Assembly: GCF_900115665.1 (NCBI RefSeq)
Contig: NZ_FOXH01000005.1
Span: 62,001 to 126,000, forward strand
Reading direction: 5' to 3'
DNA from: Pseudarcicella hirudinis
GTDB lineage: Bacteria > Bacteroidota > Bacteroidia > Cytophagales > Spirosomataceae
Length of the DNA stretch: 64,000 nucleotides
The notes under the pieces: generated by a model
Database searches by the model: none
Told to the model about the DNA's origin: nothing
What the model saw: the letters and a program-made list of their open reading frames with translations, nothing else
Position numbers and translations under genes: made by a program
Shown here: piece after piece, positions 63,294 to 64,000 of the stretch
How the letters are laid out: every line of letters begins with the position of its first letter
Position numbering within the stretch: position 1 is the stretch's first letter

Positions 63294-64000
63294 ATGGAAC
63301 ATGTATCAAAGTATTTGACTCAGGATATTAAACTTTCCAGCTATGATGATAAATTATTTAAATCAGACCTGATGTTTGACGATCATATGCTGATCTGGTT
63401 CATTTCCGGTGAAACCAAAATTGTACAGGCTGATGTCACTTTTCTTTTTAAAACAGGAGATATTTTTCTGATTCCGAGAAATCAACTTGCCACCATTATC
63501 AATTATCCTAAAAACGGATTGCCTCATAAAACTGTGGTCATGCATTTATCAGCAGAACGGTTAAAAAAGTTTTATGAGAAAATTGAGATCAGTAACAAGA
63601 TCACACCTGAGCAAAAAATATATAGTTTCAGTAATCACCCCTTACTGGAAAGCTGTCTGACTTCTTTAATTCCGTATTTCGACCTGGAAGGAGATTTTCC
63701 GGAAGAAATCGCCTCTTTAAAAATTACGGAAGCCATCAGTATTCTGAGAGTAATAGATAAAAGTATTGACAATGTACTGGCAAATTTTGATGAACCAGGC
63801 AAAATTGATTTAATCAGTTTTATGGAACGTAATTTTATGTTCAATATGCCCATGGAAAAACTGGGCTACTTAACCGGCCGCAGTTTATCAACTTTTAACA
63901 GGGATTTCAAAAAACTTTTCCGTACAACTCCTCAAAAATGGCTGACAGAAAAAAGACTTGAACTGGCATACTATCATTTAGCCGGAAAAAAGAAAAAGCC
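63294..64000 (+). CDS. AraC family transcriptional regulator, cut by window edge
   Basis: At least 235 residues from the ATG at 63294, running off the window. The N-terminal region is a cupin-like sensor (LIWFISGETKIVQADVTFLF, KTGDIFLIPRNQLATIINYP). Residues ~185-235 start the AraC helix-turn-helix (MPMEKLGYLTGRSLSTFNRD, FKKLFRTTPQKWLTEKRLEL). The second helix-turn-helix may be partly missing here. It probably regulates the SDR/aldo-keto reductase pair upstream (inference). Confidence 0.9.
   Translation, partial: MEHVSKYLTQDIKLSSYDDKLFKSDLMFDDHMLIWFISGETKIVQADVTFLFKTGDIFLIPRNQLATIINYPKNGLPHKTVVMHLSAERLKKFYEKIEISNKITPEQKIYSFSNHPLLESCLTSLIPYFDLEGDFPEEIASLKITEAISILRVIDKSIDNVLANFDEPGKIDLISFMERNFMFNMPMEKLGYLTGRSLSTFNRDFKKLFRTTPQKWLTEKRLELAYYHLAGKKKK

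Overview
The window reads as chromosomal DNA of a free-living member of the Bacteroidota. The evidence is repeated TAnnTTTG promoter boxes (several with TTG or TTTG 17-22 bases upstream), an Oar-like TonB-dependent receptor, DUF3667, DUF4286, DUF4907 and DUF3108 family proteins, a two-subunit methylmalonyl-CoA mutase and a GH9 cellulase. Genus cannot be fixed from the sequence alone. I lean to the Cytophagales/Sphingobacteriales side, with low certainty.

Layout. 1-10.4 kb: a truncated aldo/keto reductase, an AraC regulator, a Kelch lipoprotein with a DUF4907 partner, a TMEM175-type channel, and a complete tripartite RND efflux operon on the minus strand. 11.2-20.5 kb: mostly single genes (SGNH hydrolase, esterase, Tyr/Gly-rich secreted protein with a DUF4136 lipoprotein, class II cyclic-nucleotide phosphodiesterase-like protein, DUF4286, TlpA-like thioredoxin with ung, apaG, methyltransferase), most separated by strong intrinsic terminators. 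20.5-39.9 kb: methylmalonyl-CoA mutase operon, dnaA, a GH9-plus-NodB fusion preceded by a nine-copy ACATAG repeat array, a DUF3667 membrane protein, recA, a metalloprotease, DUF3108, a TonB receptor, and a CBM6-like protein.

39.9-42.5 kb is the accessory patch: tRNA-Ser(GGA) with an acceptor-stem mismatch and its terminator, a decayed IS3-family transposase, and a two-gene HTH/AbiEii toxin-antitoxin-like operon. 42.5-64 kb is rich in one-component regulators (five AraC genes including one cut by the window edge, Rrf2, HxlR, YafY/WYL, Crp/Fnr) beside small oxidoreductases and stress proteins (SDRs, FMN reductase, DoxX, YdeI-type proteins, SRPBCC, VOC, PhzF, aldo/keto reductase). Within it lies a coherent nitric-oxide detoxification operon (Rrf2 regulator, four-helix membrane protein, RIC/ScdA di-iron protein, quinol-dependent NO reductase).

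No large new defence or biosynthetic system is visible. The best leads are the repeat array before the cellulase gene, the tRNA-adjacent toxin-antitoxin islet, three genes whose promoter box sits exactly four bases before the start codon (predicted leaderless mRNAs), the GH9-deacetylase fusion, and uncharacterised parts of the NO operon.
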